This document shows, one piece after another, positions 1 through 8,119 of a stretch of DNA of 64,000 bases (the first letter of the stretch is position 1; each line of letters starts with the position of its first letter). This DNA is from Microbulbifer hydrolyticus (GTDB lineage: Bacteria > Pseudomonadota > Gammaproteobacteria > Pseudomonadales > Cellvibrionaceae), in the NCBI RefSeq assembly GCF_009931115.1, contig NZ_CP047491.1:3361501-3425500 (forward strand), read 5' to 3'. Both the position numbers and the translations under genes were made by a program. The notes under the pieces are model-generated. The model had not been told where the DNA came from. It saw only the letters and a list, made by a program, of their open reading frames with translations, and searched no databases.

Positions 1-1542
1 TTAGCGACGGAACATTTTGAGCATGCGGTGGGTAACGAAGAACCCACCGAAGATATTGATGCTGGCAAACAGCACCGCGATAAACGCCATGATGGTGACG
101 ATGAAGGAACCGGTGGCCCCCACTTGCAACAGCGCACCAATAATCACGATGCCGGAAATGGCGTTGGTCACACTCATCAGCGGGGTGTGCAGGGCGTGGG
201 ATACATTCCAGATCACCTGCCAGCCGATAAAGATGGACAGTACAAACACAGTGAAGTGGGCGACGAAGTCCGCCGGAGCGGATTTGCCCAGCGCCAGCAG
301 CAGCGCACCGGCCACGGCCCAGAAGGCCACCAGCGACAGCGGGGAGGTCTTTTTCTCCGGCTTCGGCTCCACTTCAATCTGCGGCTCGGTTTTTTTCTGC
401 GGCGGTGCGGCAGAGATTTTCGGCGCGGGCGGCGGCCAGGTAATTTCACCTTCCTTCACCACGGTGGCACCGCGGATCGCCTCGTCTTCGAAATTGATGT
501 CGATCTCGCCATTCTTTTCCGGTGTCATGTCGGTGAGCAGATGACACAGGTTGGTGGCATACAGCGTGGAAGACTGGGTGGCCGCGCGGCTCGCCAGGTT
601 GGTGTAACCGAGGATGGTTACGCCACTCTTCACTACTTTCTGGTCGGCTTCGGTAAAGTCACAGTTGCCGCCCATTTCCGCCGCCAGGTCCACAACCACG
701 GAACCGTCGGCCATAGTTTCCACCATGTCCGCCAGCCACAATTTCGGCGCCGGTTTGCCGGGAATGAGTGCGGTGGTGATGACGATGTCCACTTCTTTGG
801 CCTGTTCGCGGAACAGGGCCATTTCAGCGTCGATAAATTCTTTCGACATCTGCTTGGCGTAACCGCCAGTACCGGAGCCGTCTTCCTCGATTTCCACGGT
901 GAGGAATTCCGCCCCCATGGACTCCACCTGCTCGCGTACTTCCGGGCGGGTGTCGAAGGCACGCACGATGGCACCCATGCTCTTCGCGGTACCGATGGCC
1001 GACAGGCCCGCGACACCGGCGCCGATCACCAGCACCTTGGCCGGGGGAATCTTGCCCGCGGCGGTGATCTGGCCGGTAAAGAAACGGCCAAACTCGTGGG
1101 CTGCCTCGATCACCGCGCGGTAGCCGGCGATATTGGCCATGGAGCTGAGCGCGTCCATTTTCTGTGCGCGGGAAATACGTGGAATGGATTCCACCGCCAG
1201 CGCGTTGATGTTTTTGTCCGCCAGCTTCTTCAGCAGCGCTTCGTTCTGCGCGGGCTTGAGGAAGGCCACCAGGGTGGCGCCGCTGGGGATCAGATCCAGT
1301 TCAGCGTCGTTGGGCTGCTGTACTTTGAGTACGATGCCCGCCTGACTCAGGCACTCCGCTGCGTTGGCACACAGTTTGGCACCGGCCTGCTCGTATTCCG
1401 CGTCGGGGAAGCTCGCTGCTTCACCGGCCCCCTTCTCGATGACAACGTCAAAGCCCAGCGACTGCAAACGCTTTACGCTGGCTGGCGATGCCGCGACCCG
1501 CGCCTCACCCGGCGCGGTCTCCTTTGGTATGGCAATAATCAC
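1..1542 (-). CDS. pntA: NAD(P) transhydrogenase subunit alpha
   Basis: Alpha subunit of the proton-translocating membrane transhydrogenase (hydride transfer between NADH and NADP+). The N-terminal part is an alanine-dehydrogenase-like NAD-binding domain with the Rossmann motif [21 protein letters not shown] Pro/Lys-rich linker follows, then about four C-terminal membrane segments. I chose the GTG at 1542: it has GGGAG eight bases upstream and opens VIIAIPKE, the usual PntA N-terminus. The frame stays open to 1590 but that extension has no family support. The protein is 513 residues, close to the roughly 510 of E. coli. The stop is at the window edge; pntB probably lies just outside. Confidence 0.96.
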   Translation of the reverse strand: MIIAIPKETAPGEARVAASPASVKRLQSLGFDVVIEKGAGEAASFPDAEYEQAGAKLCANAAECLSQAGIVLKVQQPNDAELDLIPSGATLVAFLKPAQNEALLKKLADKNINALAVESIPRISRAQKMDALSSMANIAGYRAVIEAAHEFGRFFTGQITAAGKIPPAKVLVIGAGVAGLSAIGTAKSMGAIVRAFDTRPEVREQVESMGAEFLTVEIEEDGSGTGGYAKQMSKEFIDAEMALFREQAKEVDIVITTALIPGKPAPKLWLADMVETMADGSVVVDLAAEMGGNCDFTEADQKVVKSGVTILGYTNLASRAATQSSTLYATNLCHLLTDMTPEKNGEIDINFEDEAIRGATVVKEGEITWPPPAPKISAAPPQKKTEPQIEVEPKPEKKTSPLSLVAFWAVAGALLLALGKSAPADFVAHFTVFVLSIFIGWQVIWNVSHALHTPLMSVTNAISGIVIIGALLQVGATGSFIVTIMAFIAVLFASINIFGGFFVTHRMLKMFRR

Positions 1543-2184
1543 CGTTTGTGCTCCCGTTTTATAAATTGTCGTTGTTATAAAGCTCAGCAATTGAGCTGCC
1601 CGATTTAATGGGCGATTTGTGTACCGCTGATATTTAATCCCGAATAACGTATCCCGTCATTAGAGTGCGCTTACTTTGGCGCGAAAGCGAGCGCTTCCGG
1701 GAAAAATAATTTCTCCCGGAAAAATTAAATCCGTTTCGGTAGGACGATGCATTAAAGAGAATAAATATGGCTAACGGAAATAGAGGATTCTTATTACTCG
1801 TTTAGTGGTTTTCTATCAGAAATAATGGAAATCGCTTAAAAAACAGCAGAATTAGTTACTCGAGTAACAAAAAATACCGCCTTACACATGACTTTAATGA
1901 CAAAACAATAAAACAGATGTCGAACAAGCGCAAAAACGGGAAATAAAAAATACCCCCGAAAATATCGATTCCCGTTCATATAAGAGAATATTTAATTAAG
2001 TATTCCAAATAGTTTCCTAATTGAGACTGGGGATAATAACGCTTTGATATGGTAATAATTCAGCATTGGAATAGGTAACAATTAAAACCATTTATGATGA
2101 CAAATTTAATTGGATTTAATTGAAACCTTTTCTGCTGAAACCGGTTATTTTACGCGCCATTTTCGATGCGCCCGCCAATACCAA
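1543..2184. other. AT-rich intergenic spacer upstream of pntA
   Basis: About 640 bases without a convincing gene. From roughly 1600 to 2150 the sequence is markedly AT-rich compared with its surroundings. It must hold the pntA promoter on the minus strand and the 3' end of the mobA/modA-like transcript. No clear intrinsic terminator follows the modA-like gene. The only sharp signal is the palindrome at 1855-1868. Confidence 0.6.
1855..1868. promoter_or_regulatory. 14-bp perfect palindrome, possible operator
   Basis: GTTACTCGAGTAAC is a perfect palindrome in the AT-rich spacer about 310 bases upstream of the pntA start. A partial copy of the half-site (TTACTCG) lies near 1795. It could be a dimeric regulator site, but no regulator can be assigned. 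Confidence 0.3.
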
Positions 2185-3045
2185 TCAGCGAACACCCGGC
2201 GAAGATGTTTTTGCCGCCAGAAACCCCAGCCCTTCCAGTTTTTTCTGCACTGGCTCCGACTGCAAATACTGCAGCAGGCGGATGGCCAGAGCCCGCTCGC
2301 GGGTTTGCCGCAAAATAACCATCTGCTGGTGAATGGGGGGGTGGAAATGAGACGGGATACGCATGAACTGGCCCTGGCTGCCGGTGGCAAGTGCCTGCCC
2401 GTAGGGAATAAGGCCCATGTCCCCCTGCCCCTGGTGCAACAGGATCTGGGCGTGGCCCGCGTGGCCGGCGTACACCACCCGCCCACGCAGCCGCGGCCAC
2501 AATCGCAGCTTTTTCAGCATGCGCACCGCCGCATCCCCGTCCGGGGCCAACTGGGGGTCCGCTACCACCACTTTGTGCTTGCCACGCCCCAATAACAGGA
2601 TCAACTGTCGCGGTGTGAGCGTGGAGTCGGTACGCGCGAGGTTCGCCGCGAGTACCGAGAACCCGGAAGATTTGTCCGTGGATATCTGCCGGCTAACCCA
2701 CAACGCCAGCTGCCCGCGCGCGTAAGTCTGGCGGCTCGCCGGCACCGTCAGCCCGGCCTTTTCGAGCAACACCGGGCGCGCGCTATCCGCGGAGAGAAAA
2801 AGGTCGAAGGGCTCGCCGGCACGAATCCGGCTATACAGCAGGCCGCTGGCACCGGCGGTGATTTTGAGCCGGCAGCCACATTCGCTTTCGAATCCTTCCC
2901 GTAGCGCCTCCACCGCCGGCTGGAAAGCGGCATCAACCGCCAGCCTCAGCTCCGGGGGCTGGCGCTGGCCGCAGCCGCCATGTAGCAGCAGCAATGCGCA
3001 AACCAGTAATCCTGCCAATAGACCTGTTAGTCGCCGCGTTGCCAT
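2185..3045 (-). CDS. ModA-like molybdate-binding lipoprotein
   Basis: Periplasmic solute-binding protein of the ModA family, 286 residues. It has a hydrophobic N-terminus ending in a lipobox-like HGGC (the -3 residue is atypical). Family features include the early AVDAAFQPAVEAL segment and FDLFLSAD about 60 residues later, matching the ADVFISAD-type motif of ModA. ATG 3045 is preferred to GTG 3051 because GAGGTAGG precedes it. It lies 70 bases downstream of mobA on the same strand, so co-transcription is likely. No modB or modC permease/ATPase genes are nearby, so its partner must be elsewhere or its substrate is another oxyanion. Confidence 0.78.
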   Translation of the reverse strand: MATRRLTGLLAGLLVCALLLLHGGCGQRQPPELRLAVDAAFQPAVEALREGFESECGCRLKITAGASGLLYSRIRAGEPFDLFLSADSARPVLLEKAGLTVPASRQTYARGQLALWVSRQISTDKSSGFSVLAANLARTDSTLTPRQLILLLGRGKHKVVVADPQLAPDGDAAVRMLKKLRLWPRLRGRVVYAGHAGHAQILLHQGQGDMGLIPYGQALATGSQGQFMRIPSHFHPPIHQQMVILRQTRERALAIRLLQYLQSEPVQKKLEGLGFLAAKTSSPGVR

Positions 3046-3115
3046 GGACACCTACCTCTCTGTCCCGGGAATCCTGATTCATCCCCCCTGTACCCCGAGA
3101 CCGTTAACCGTCCGG

Positions 3116-3739
3116 CTACAACGCCAGGCGCCGAAAGTCCTCCGGCCGGTTCACGTTCAGGTGCCAGTCGCCGTCCGGTACCGGCAACTGCAAGCAGCCG
3201 AGGTAGCCAAACAGCGCGCGCATGGAGGCAATGGCATTGCCTGTTGCCGCCGCGTCGAGGTATTTCCTGCAGCGGCCATCCAGGGGCAGCCAACAGGGCA
3301 GGTAAAAATCGCCGATACACACCGCCTGTTCCACCGTCTGCCCGGCCACACACAGCTGCCGCAACAGCGCGGGGCTCAACAGCGGCATATCCACCGGCAC
3401 CACCAGTAAGGCATCGCACGGCAGCTCCCACTGGTCCAGGTGCCCGGCAACCGCATGCAAGCCGCCCAGCGGCCCCGCTGAGGGAACCCGGTCCGGGACG
3501 CCGCCCGGTCGCGCACCACTGACCAGCGTTGGCATCAGTTCAACGCCCTCGGGCGGACTGAGTACATCAAACACGCTTTTGGCCTGCTCCAATAACGTGC
3601 GCCCATTGGATAATTTTAGCAGTGCCTTGTCTTTTCCCATGCGACTGGACTGTCCGCCGGCCAACACCACCGGACACACGCGCTTGAGGCCCGCCGCATC
3701 GCGCCCCTGTCCACTGGATAACTCGGTATTTGCTGTCAT
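3116..3739 (-). CDS. mobA: Molybdenum cofactor guanylyltransferase
   Basis: Attaches GMP to molybdopterin to make the MGD form of the cofactor used by DMSO-reductase-family enzymes such as the NasA encoded nearby. The nucleotidyltransferase signature LAGGQSSRMGKDKA is near residue 26, followed by GPLGGLHA and the metal-site-like PVDMPLLSP. At 207 residues it has the usual family length. It is divergent from nasT; the space between holds NtrC- and sigma-54-like elements directed at nasT. Confidence 0.93.
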   Translation of the reverse strand: MTANTELSSGQGRDAAGLKRVCPVVLAGGQSSRMGKDKALLKLSNGRTLLEQAKSVFDVLSPPEGVELMPTLVSGARPGGVPDRVPSAGPLGGLHAVAGHLDQWELPCDALLVVPVDMPLLSPALLRQLCVAGQTVEQAVCIGDFYLPCWLPLDGRCRKYLDAAATGNAIASMRALFGYLGCLQLPVPDGDWHLNVNRPEDFRRLAL

Positions 3740-3840
3740 CTGATTACATCGTTCCTGTACCGCATCGAGTACAACTGAATGAGATGGATACCCTGTGATG
3801 CCCTATCTTGTCACACATGAATGGAGCCATCCCAGTGAAT

Positions 3841-3889
3841 CGCACCACTACGGCGCACCCAGTTACCCTGCCTGCACCTGCAGCGTGCA
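3841..3889 (+). promoter_or_regulatory. Two NtrC-like enhancer sites upstream of nasT
   Basis: 3873-3889 reads TGCACCTGCAGCGTGCA, an exact fit to the NtrC half-sites TGCAC and GTGCA separated by seven bases, inside a longer 9-bp-arm palindrome (3869-3893). A weaker site, CGCACCACTACGGCGCA, lies at 3841-3857 with two core mismatches. Centres are 32 bp apart and fall at about -110 and -142 from the start predicted by the -24/-12 element at 3965, close to the enhancer geometry known from enteric glnA. Confidence 0.6.
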
Positions 3890-3964
3890 GGCATCCACCG
3901 GGATACGGCCACCATTTCCGGGCATACCAGCTTATGTAGCAGCCTCGCAAAGCCCCCGAGTACT

Positions 3965-3980
3965 TGGTACGAGTTTTGAT
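3965..3980 (+). promoter_or_regulatory. Sigma-54-like -24/-12 element of nasT
   Basis: TGGTAC-N5-TTGAT. The GG and the G of the -12 element have consensus sigma-54 spacing, but the -12 reads TTGA rather than TTGC. Two further sites of the same form occur upstream of the nitrate transporter and nirB, which raises confidence. The predicted start is near 3991. Confidence 0.45.
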
Positions 3981-4006
3981 TGTCCAATGCCATCGGCAAA
4001 GAAGCC
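3976..4006 (+). promoter_or_regulatory. Tandem ANNGNN hexaloop hairpins in nasT leader
   Basis: TTG-ATTGTC-CAA (3976-3987) and GGC-AAAGAA-GCC (3995-4006) are short stems closing six-base loops with A at position 1 and G at position 4, the feature bound by ANTAR antiterminators such as NasT. The 3' arm of the second stem (4004-4006) is also the 5' arm of the downstream terminator, so the two are mutually exclusive. The stems are only 3 bp, and the first overlaps the proposed -12 element, so it needs an upstream start to be transcribed. Confidence 0.4.
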
Positions 4007-4039
4007 TGGTCGCACCATCCGTGCCGCCGGGCTTTTTTT
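4004..4039 (+). terminator. Intrinsic terminator in nasT leader (attenuator)
   Basis: GCCTGG (4004-4009) pairs with CCGGGC (4027-4032) around an inner GCAC/GTGC stem, followed by seven T. It lies about 280 bases upstream of the nasT start, so it should act as an attenuator, presumably overridden by NasT. Confidence 0.7.
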
Positions 4040-4316
4040 ATGCCCACGAAAAATACCCGGGAGCACGTCATGCTTTCAAGTTCGAGGCGAGCACCGCTTC
4101 ACCGCTGCTTCTGGCATCAAGCTTGCAGCGACCTTTCTTAAATTATATAGCGATCGCAATAGCCTGGATTACGGCAACGGACCGGGCCCAGTCGCGACCT
4201 GTGCCATAACAAAAATATCGGGCCGCTCGCCAGATCTGACCCACACCCTGCTGACAACTATCAGCAGAGGCATGAATAAGTTCTGGCTGCAGTCCGAAGT
4301 GAAGTTCTAAAGAGCG

Positions 4317-4907
4317 ATGACGACGACACCCATCAGTATCCTGCTGGTCGATGACCAGCCAGAGCGCGCCGCCATGGTAGCCGGGCAGTTAACCGCCGCC
4401 GGCTACAATCTACTGGCACAACTCTCCAGCGCCGAAGGCCTGCTCTTCCAGGTCGAAAGACACCGGCCCGATATCGTATTGATCGATATTGAATCTCCCG
4501 ACCGCGACATTCTCGAGAGCCTCGCGGTCATCAACCAGCATAACCCGACGCCTGTCGCCATGTTCTCCGCGCGCGGCGGAGCCGACTTCATCACCAGCGC
4601 GGTGGAAGCCGGGGTCAGCGCCTATATGGCAGAGGGGCTTTCCGCAGACCGGGTCGCCCCAGCGATCGAGATTGCCATGGCCCAGTTCCGCAGTTACCAG
4701 CATCTGCGCCAGTCCCTGGAGCGCACCCAGCAACAGCTGGATGAACGCAAGGTGATCGAGCGGGCTAAAGGATTGCTGATGGCCCGTAAAAACATCAGTG
4801 AACAGGCCGCCCACCAGACGCTGCGCACCCTGGCCATGAACAGTAACTCGACCATGCGCAATGTGGCCGAACAGATCGTCACACACCTGCAATCGCCAGT
4901 GAAATAA
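4317..4907 (+). CDS. nasT: Nitrate-responsive ANTAR antiterminator
   Basis: Response regulator that binds leader RNA and prevents termination of nitrate assimilation transcripts when NasS releases it. Receiver-like domain at residues 6-120, with acidic pair D12-D13 and a phosphoacceptor-like D57 in IVLIDIESPD. A helical linker and an ANTAR domain (about 130-190, with ERAKGLLMARKNISEQAAH) follow. Length is 196 residues. It is followed 56 bases later by nasS, the usual sensor partner. The ribosome site is weak (AAAGAG). Confidence 0.93.
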   Translation: MTTTPISILLVDDQPERAAMVAGQLTAAGYNLLAQLSSAEGLLFQVERHRPDIVLIDIESPDRDILESLAVINQHNPTPVAMFSARGGADFITSAVEAGVSAYMAEGLSADRVAPAIEIAMAQFRSYQHLRQSLERTQQQLDERKVIERAKGLLMARKNISEQAAHQTLRTLAMNSNSTMRNVAEQIVTHLQSPVK

Positions 4908-4963
4908 CGCCTCAACCTTGATTGAGTGCGGCCCGATAAATTGAAGAATTCGAGAGTATTACC

Positions 4964-6055
4964 GTGAGCAGCCTGCAAGCAGAAAAGCCCAATCTTAAAC
5001 TCCTGTACCTGCGCCTGACCGACAGCGCCCCGCTGATCATTGCCCATGAACTGGGGTACTTCGAGCGCTACGGCCTGAACGTGAGCCTTCAGCGTGAGAC
5101 CTCCTGGGCCACCCTGCGCGACAAGCTGATCGGCGGCGCCGCCGATGCCGCAGCAATACTCGCTCCCATGCCGCTCACCCTGAACCAGACACTGCCCAAC
5201 TGTGACGAGTCCCTGCTCAGCGGGCTGATTCTCAGTTGCAATGGCAACGCCATTACGCTCTCACGCACTCTGTACGAGTCTCTGGGAATCAACGACAGCG
5301 ATGCTTCCGGCCAGTTGCCTGACATTGGCGCGGCACTCAAGTCACATATCAGAGCCCACGGCGACAACGAATTACCGCTGACCTTTGCCAGCGTGTACCC
5401 CTTTGCCAGCCATACCCTGCAACTGCGCCACTGGCTGACCAGTGCAGGCATCAATCCGGATACGGATGTACGCCTGGTCGTACTGCCACCGGAGCAGATG
5501 GTGGATCACCTGCGCCGGGGAGACATCGACGGCTACTGTGTGGGCGAACCCTGGAACACCCTGGCGGTGCAACAAGGCATCGGCGTGATTGCCACCCCCA
5601 GCAATGCGCTGATGCCGGCCATGCCGGAAAAAGTGCTGGCAGTAACCCGCAGCTGGCACGAAGCCAACCCGGCCACCCACCTGGCACTGCGCGCCGCGCT
5701 ACTGGATGCCTGTGGCTGGCTCAGCGACCGCAGCCAGCGCCAGGATGCCATTTCGATTCTGGCGCGCCCGGAATACCTGGATTTGCCAGAAGCAACCATT
5801 GCCGCATCGCTCAACGATGAACTGATCACGGCGGATGGACAGCCGCCAATCAAGAATCCGGGCTGGCACCTGTTCGCGCACCCACAGTCGGAACACGGCC
5901 GCCCCACTGAGAAAAAAGCCCGCGAGTTGCTGACGCTGTGCAATGAAATCGCCCCCACCGACTGCGCCGCGGCGGATGTATTCTGCTCTGACCTGTACCA
6001 GCAGACCCTGGACTTTATCCGCCACAAGACCCTGCAGCAGACCCACACCGCCTAG
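4964..6055 (+). CDS. nasS: Cytoplasmic nitrate sensor, NrtA-like
   Basis: Member of the CmpA/NrtA periplasmic-binding-fold family (363 residues, GTG start). It lacks a signal peptide: the N-terminus VSSLQAEKPNLKLLYLRL runs straight into the first beta strand, as in NasS, which works in the cytoplasm by sequestering NasT when nitrate is absent. Family segments include LIIAHELGYFERYGLNV and GDIDGYCVGEPWN. There is no nrtB/nrtC permease or ATPase nearby, which also argues for a sensor rather than a transport component. Confidence 0.9.
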   Translation: MSSLQAEKPNLKLLYLRLTDSAPLIIAHELGYFERYGLNVSLQRETSWATLRDKLIGGAADAAAILAPMPLTLNQTLPNCDESLLSGLILSCNGNAITLSRTLYESLGINDSDASGQLPDIGAALKSHIRAHGDNELPLTFASVYPFASHTLQLRHWLTSAGINPDTDVRLVVLPPEQMVDHLRRGDIDGYCVGEPWNTLAVQQGIGVIATPSNALMPAMPEKVLAVTRSWHEANPATHLALRAALLDACGWLSDRSQRQDAISILARPEYLDLPEATIAASLNDELITADGQPPIKNPGWHLFAHPQSEHGRPTEKKARELLTLCNEIAPTDCAAADVFCSDLYQQTLDFIRHKTLQQTHTA

Positions 6056-6089
6056 CCCGTATTGAAACAGCGCCGCCGGTCGCACCCGG

Positions 6090-6126
6090 CGCGCGACAGA
6101 GGTGCATCCGTTGCACCGTGGTGCAC
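6090..6126 (+). promoter_or_regulatory. Cluster of NtrC-type half-sites upstream of transporter
   Basis: Three GTGCA/TGCAC half-sites lie within 25 bases (6102-6106, 6112-6116, 6121-6125). CGCGCGACAGAGGTGCA (6090-6106) has the spacing of an NtrC site with one good half. The spacing of the others is not canonical, so this is weaker than the nasT and nirB sites. Confidence 0.3.
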
Positions 6127-6186
6127 AGAAAACCCCAAAACAGGGCGCAACAGAAACCGGTTGCGGCCCGGTTGGTGCCTGGCAAA

Positions 6187-6201
6187 GGGGGGATACCCCC
6201 C
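6187..6201. repeat. GC hairpin between nasS and the transporter
   Basis: Six G, ATA, six C: a perfect stem with a three-base loop, 130 bases after nasS. There is no T-tract, so it is not a standard terminator; it might slow read-through or protect the nasS 3' end. Confidence 0.4.
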
Positions 6202-6277
6202 GAAATGCGTCGGTTTCCCCCTTTTTGCCCCAATAGTTTCCTGCGGCTTGCACCATATTCTCGCCGGCGCCCGGATA

Positions 6278-6293
6278 TGGCACAGAACTTGAA
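6278..6293 (+). promoter_or_regulatory. Sigma-54-like -24/-12 element of nitrate transporter
   Basis: TGGCAC-N5-TTGAA with consensus spacing; the -12 is TTGA, as at nasT and nirB. The predicted start near 6304 gives a leader of about 270 bases that contains the hexaloop hairpin and terminator. Confidence 0.5.
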
Positions 6294-6435
6294 TAACTAT
6301 TTAGTGAGCAGATGGTGTGCCGGTATCGCAGGCATACCCGGAAACGCACGATCGCAGAGACTCGAGCCACCGTTGGCACCAGTTACTCCGGGCCAGCTTT
6401 TTCGGCCGCGCTCTGAACTGCAACAAACATCGTTC

Positions 6436-6486
6436 GGACATCGAAGTCCACCGGCTACAGCCTGACTGTGCCCGTGGGCTTTTTTT
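6436..6486 (+). terminator. Leader hairpin plus terminator before nitrate transporter
   Basis: GGAC-AUCGAA-GUCC (6436-6449) is a 4-bp stem with an ANNGNN hexaloop, the ANTAR target signature. Three bases later a short GGC/GCC stem (6453-6462) overlaps the 5' arm of a terminator formed by AGCCTGAC (6459-6466) and GTGGGCT (6474-6480), with seven T ending at 6486. It resembles the nasT leader, so it is probably a NasT-controlled attenuator. Confidence 0.6.
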
Positions 6487-6572
6487 ATGTCTGTAATTCG
6501 GGCTGCGTAACGCACCCGAAAATGCATTTCCTCATCCTGAAATTCGCGAGCCAAAACAAACGGAATTCGACA

Positions 6573-8039
6573 ATGTCCAGTGAGTCCTTAAACCTGTTTT
6601 CCTTCAAGGGAAAAATCCGGGTGCTGCACCTGACCTGGATCGCTTTCTTTATTACCTTTTTTGCCTGGTTTAACCACGCACCGCTGTTAATGGCGATTGC
6701 GGACAGCCTGTCGCTCACCTCCGAGCAGGTGAAGACCCTGTTGATCCTGAACGTGGCGCTGACCATTCCAGCGCGCGTGATCATTGGCATGCTGACCGAC
6801 AAATACGGTCCACGCCTGACCTACTCCCTGCTGCTGGCCGTTGGCAGTATTCCATGCTTCATTTTCGCCCTGGCCGACAGCTTTATGGCGGCGGCGATTG
6901 GTCGCTTCCTTCTCGGCTTTATTGGCGCCGGCTTTGTAATCGGTATCCGCATGGTGTCCGAGTGGTTTCCGGCCAGGCAGCTGGGTACCGCGGAAGGAAT
7001 TTACGGTGGCTGGGGCAACTTCGGCTCCGCGGCCGGCGCCATGACCCTGCCGACCATTGCCCTGTTGTTTGGCGGTGAAGATGGCTGGCGCTATGCCATC
7101 GGGATCACCGGCATCATCGCACTGGTGTACAGCGTGATCTACTACCGCTCGGTAACCGACACACCCAAAGGTGGTACCTATTTCAAGCCGAAAAAAATTG
7201 GCGGAATGGAAGTTTCCAGTCCATCTGACTTTGTCCTACTGCTGATCATGAAAGTGCCGATGTACGCGGCACTGGCACTGCTGACCTGGAAGCTGTCGCC
7301 AGCCGGAGTGGGCATGCTGGCAATGCCGGTAGCCATTGCCATTTATCTGTCGCTGACGGTGCTGTACATCTTCGACGCAAAAAAATGCTACGACATCAAT
7401 AAAGAAATTTTCGTCAAACTTCCGGATCCCATCCACCGCTACAAGTTCAAACAGGTAGCGGTGCTTAATATTCTGTACTTTGCCACTTTCGGTTCCGAAC
7501 TTGCGGTGATTTCCATGCTGCCGCTGTTTTTCTCGGAGACATTTACCCTGGACCCGGTGAAGGCCGGCCTGCTGGCTTCCGCTTACGCATTCATGAACCT
7601 GATGTCTCGCCCCGCTGGCGGGTTGATCAGTGATCGCTTCGGACGCAAAAGCACACTGCTGATCCTGACCGCAGGCCTGGCACTGGGTTATCTGACCATG
7701 AGCATGATCGATGCGGAGTGGCCGCTGTATCTGGCCGTCGCTGCGGCAATGGCGTGCTCCTTCTTTGTGCAGTCTGGTGAGGGCGCGGTGTTTGCGGTGG
7801 TACCGCTGATCAAGCGCCGCCTTACCGGACAGATCGCGGGTATGACCGGTGCATACGGTAATGTCGGTGCCGTTTTTTACCTGACCGTACTCAGCATGGT
7901 GTCCTATGAGACCTTCTTCCTGGTGATTGCCTGCACCGCGTGCCTGGGCTTCGTCACCTTGCTGTTCTTGGAAGAACCGGAAGGCCAGATGGCCGAGGTA
8001 ATGCCGGACGGTAGTGTTTCGCTGATCGATGTGGCCTGA
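6573..8039 (+). CDS. MFS nitrate/nitrite transporter (NarK/NasA type)
   Basis: Twelve-helix major facilitator importing nitrate for assimilation. The nitrate-porter signature appears as [13 protein letters not shown] near residue 145, and the MFS loop motif as [10 protein letters not shown]. The ATG at 6573 is used. An in-frame extension to 6468 would begin inside the leader terminator, so the short form (488 residues) is preferred. It is the only nitrate uptake gene in the cluster. Control is probably NtrC/sigma-54 plus NasT antitermination, judging from the leader. Confidence 0.92.
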   Translation: MSSESLNLFSFKGKIRVLHLTWIAFFITFFAWFNHAPLLMAIADSLSLTSEQVKTLLILNVALTIPARVIIGMLTDKYGPRLTYSLLLAVGSIPCFIFALADSFMAAAIGRFLLGFIGAGFVIGIRMVSEWFPARQLGTAEGIYGGWGNFGSAAGAMTLPTIALLFGGEDGWRYAIGITGIIALVYSVIYYRSVTDTPKGGTYFKPKKIGGMEVSSPSDFVLLLIMKVPMYAALALLTWKLSPAGVGMLAMPVAIAIYLSLTVLYIFDAKKCYDINKEIFVKLPDPIHRYKFKQVAVLNILYFATFGSELAVISMLPLFFSETFTLDPVKAGLLASAYAFMNLMSRPAGGLISDRFGRKSTLLILTAGLALGYLTMSMIDAEWPLYLAVAAAMACSFFVQSGEGAVFAVVPLIKRRLTGQIAGMTGAYGNVGAVFYLTVLSMVSYETFFLVIACTACLGFVTLLFLEEPEGQMAEVMPDGSVSLIDVA

Positions 8040-8059
8040 TTTTTGTTAAGGAGTATCCT

Positions 8060-8119
8060 TTGAGATCGTTTCGAAGTACCGGCACGGGATACTCTTCAGC
8101 ATTGGGCAAACTATTTTGA
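8060..8119 (+). CDS. Possible 19-codon leader peptide coupled to the kinase gene
   Basis: A TTG at 8060 sits just after an excellent AAGGAG ribosome site (8048-8053). It opens 19 codons ending in TGA at 8117-8119, which overlaps the TTG start (8116) of the next gene as TTGA. The large gene has no ribosome site of its own, so coupled re-initiation is plausible. The site can also fold as AAGGA-GTA-TCCTT. Coding status is unproven. Confidence 0.35.
   Translation: MRSFRSTGTGYSSALGKLF

Noticed and set aside
28..1608. A long plus-strand frame opposite pntA
   Set aside because: His- and Gly-rich translation without any family resemblance; explained by pntA codon usage.
6468..6572. Upstream start for the nitrate transporter
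   Set aside because: The extension begins inside the leader terminator and is not homologous to NarK-type N-termini.
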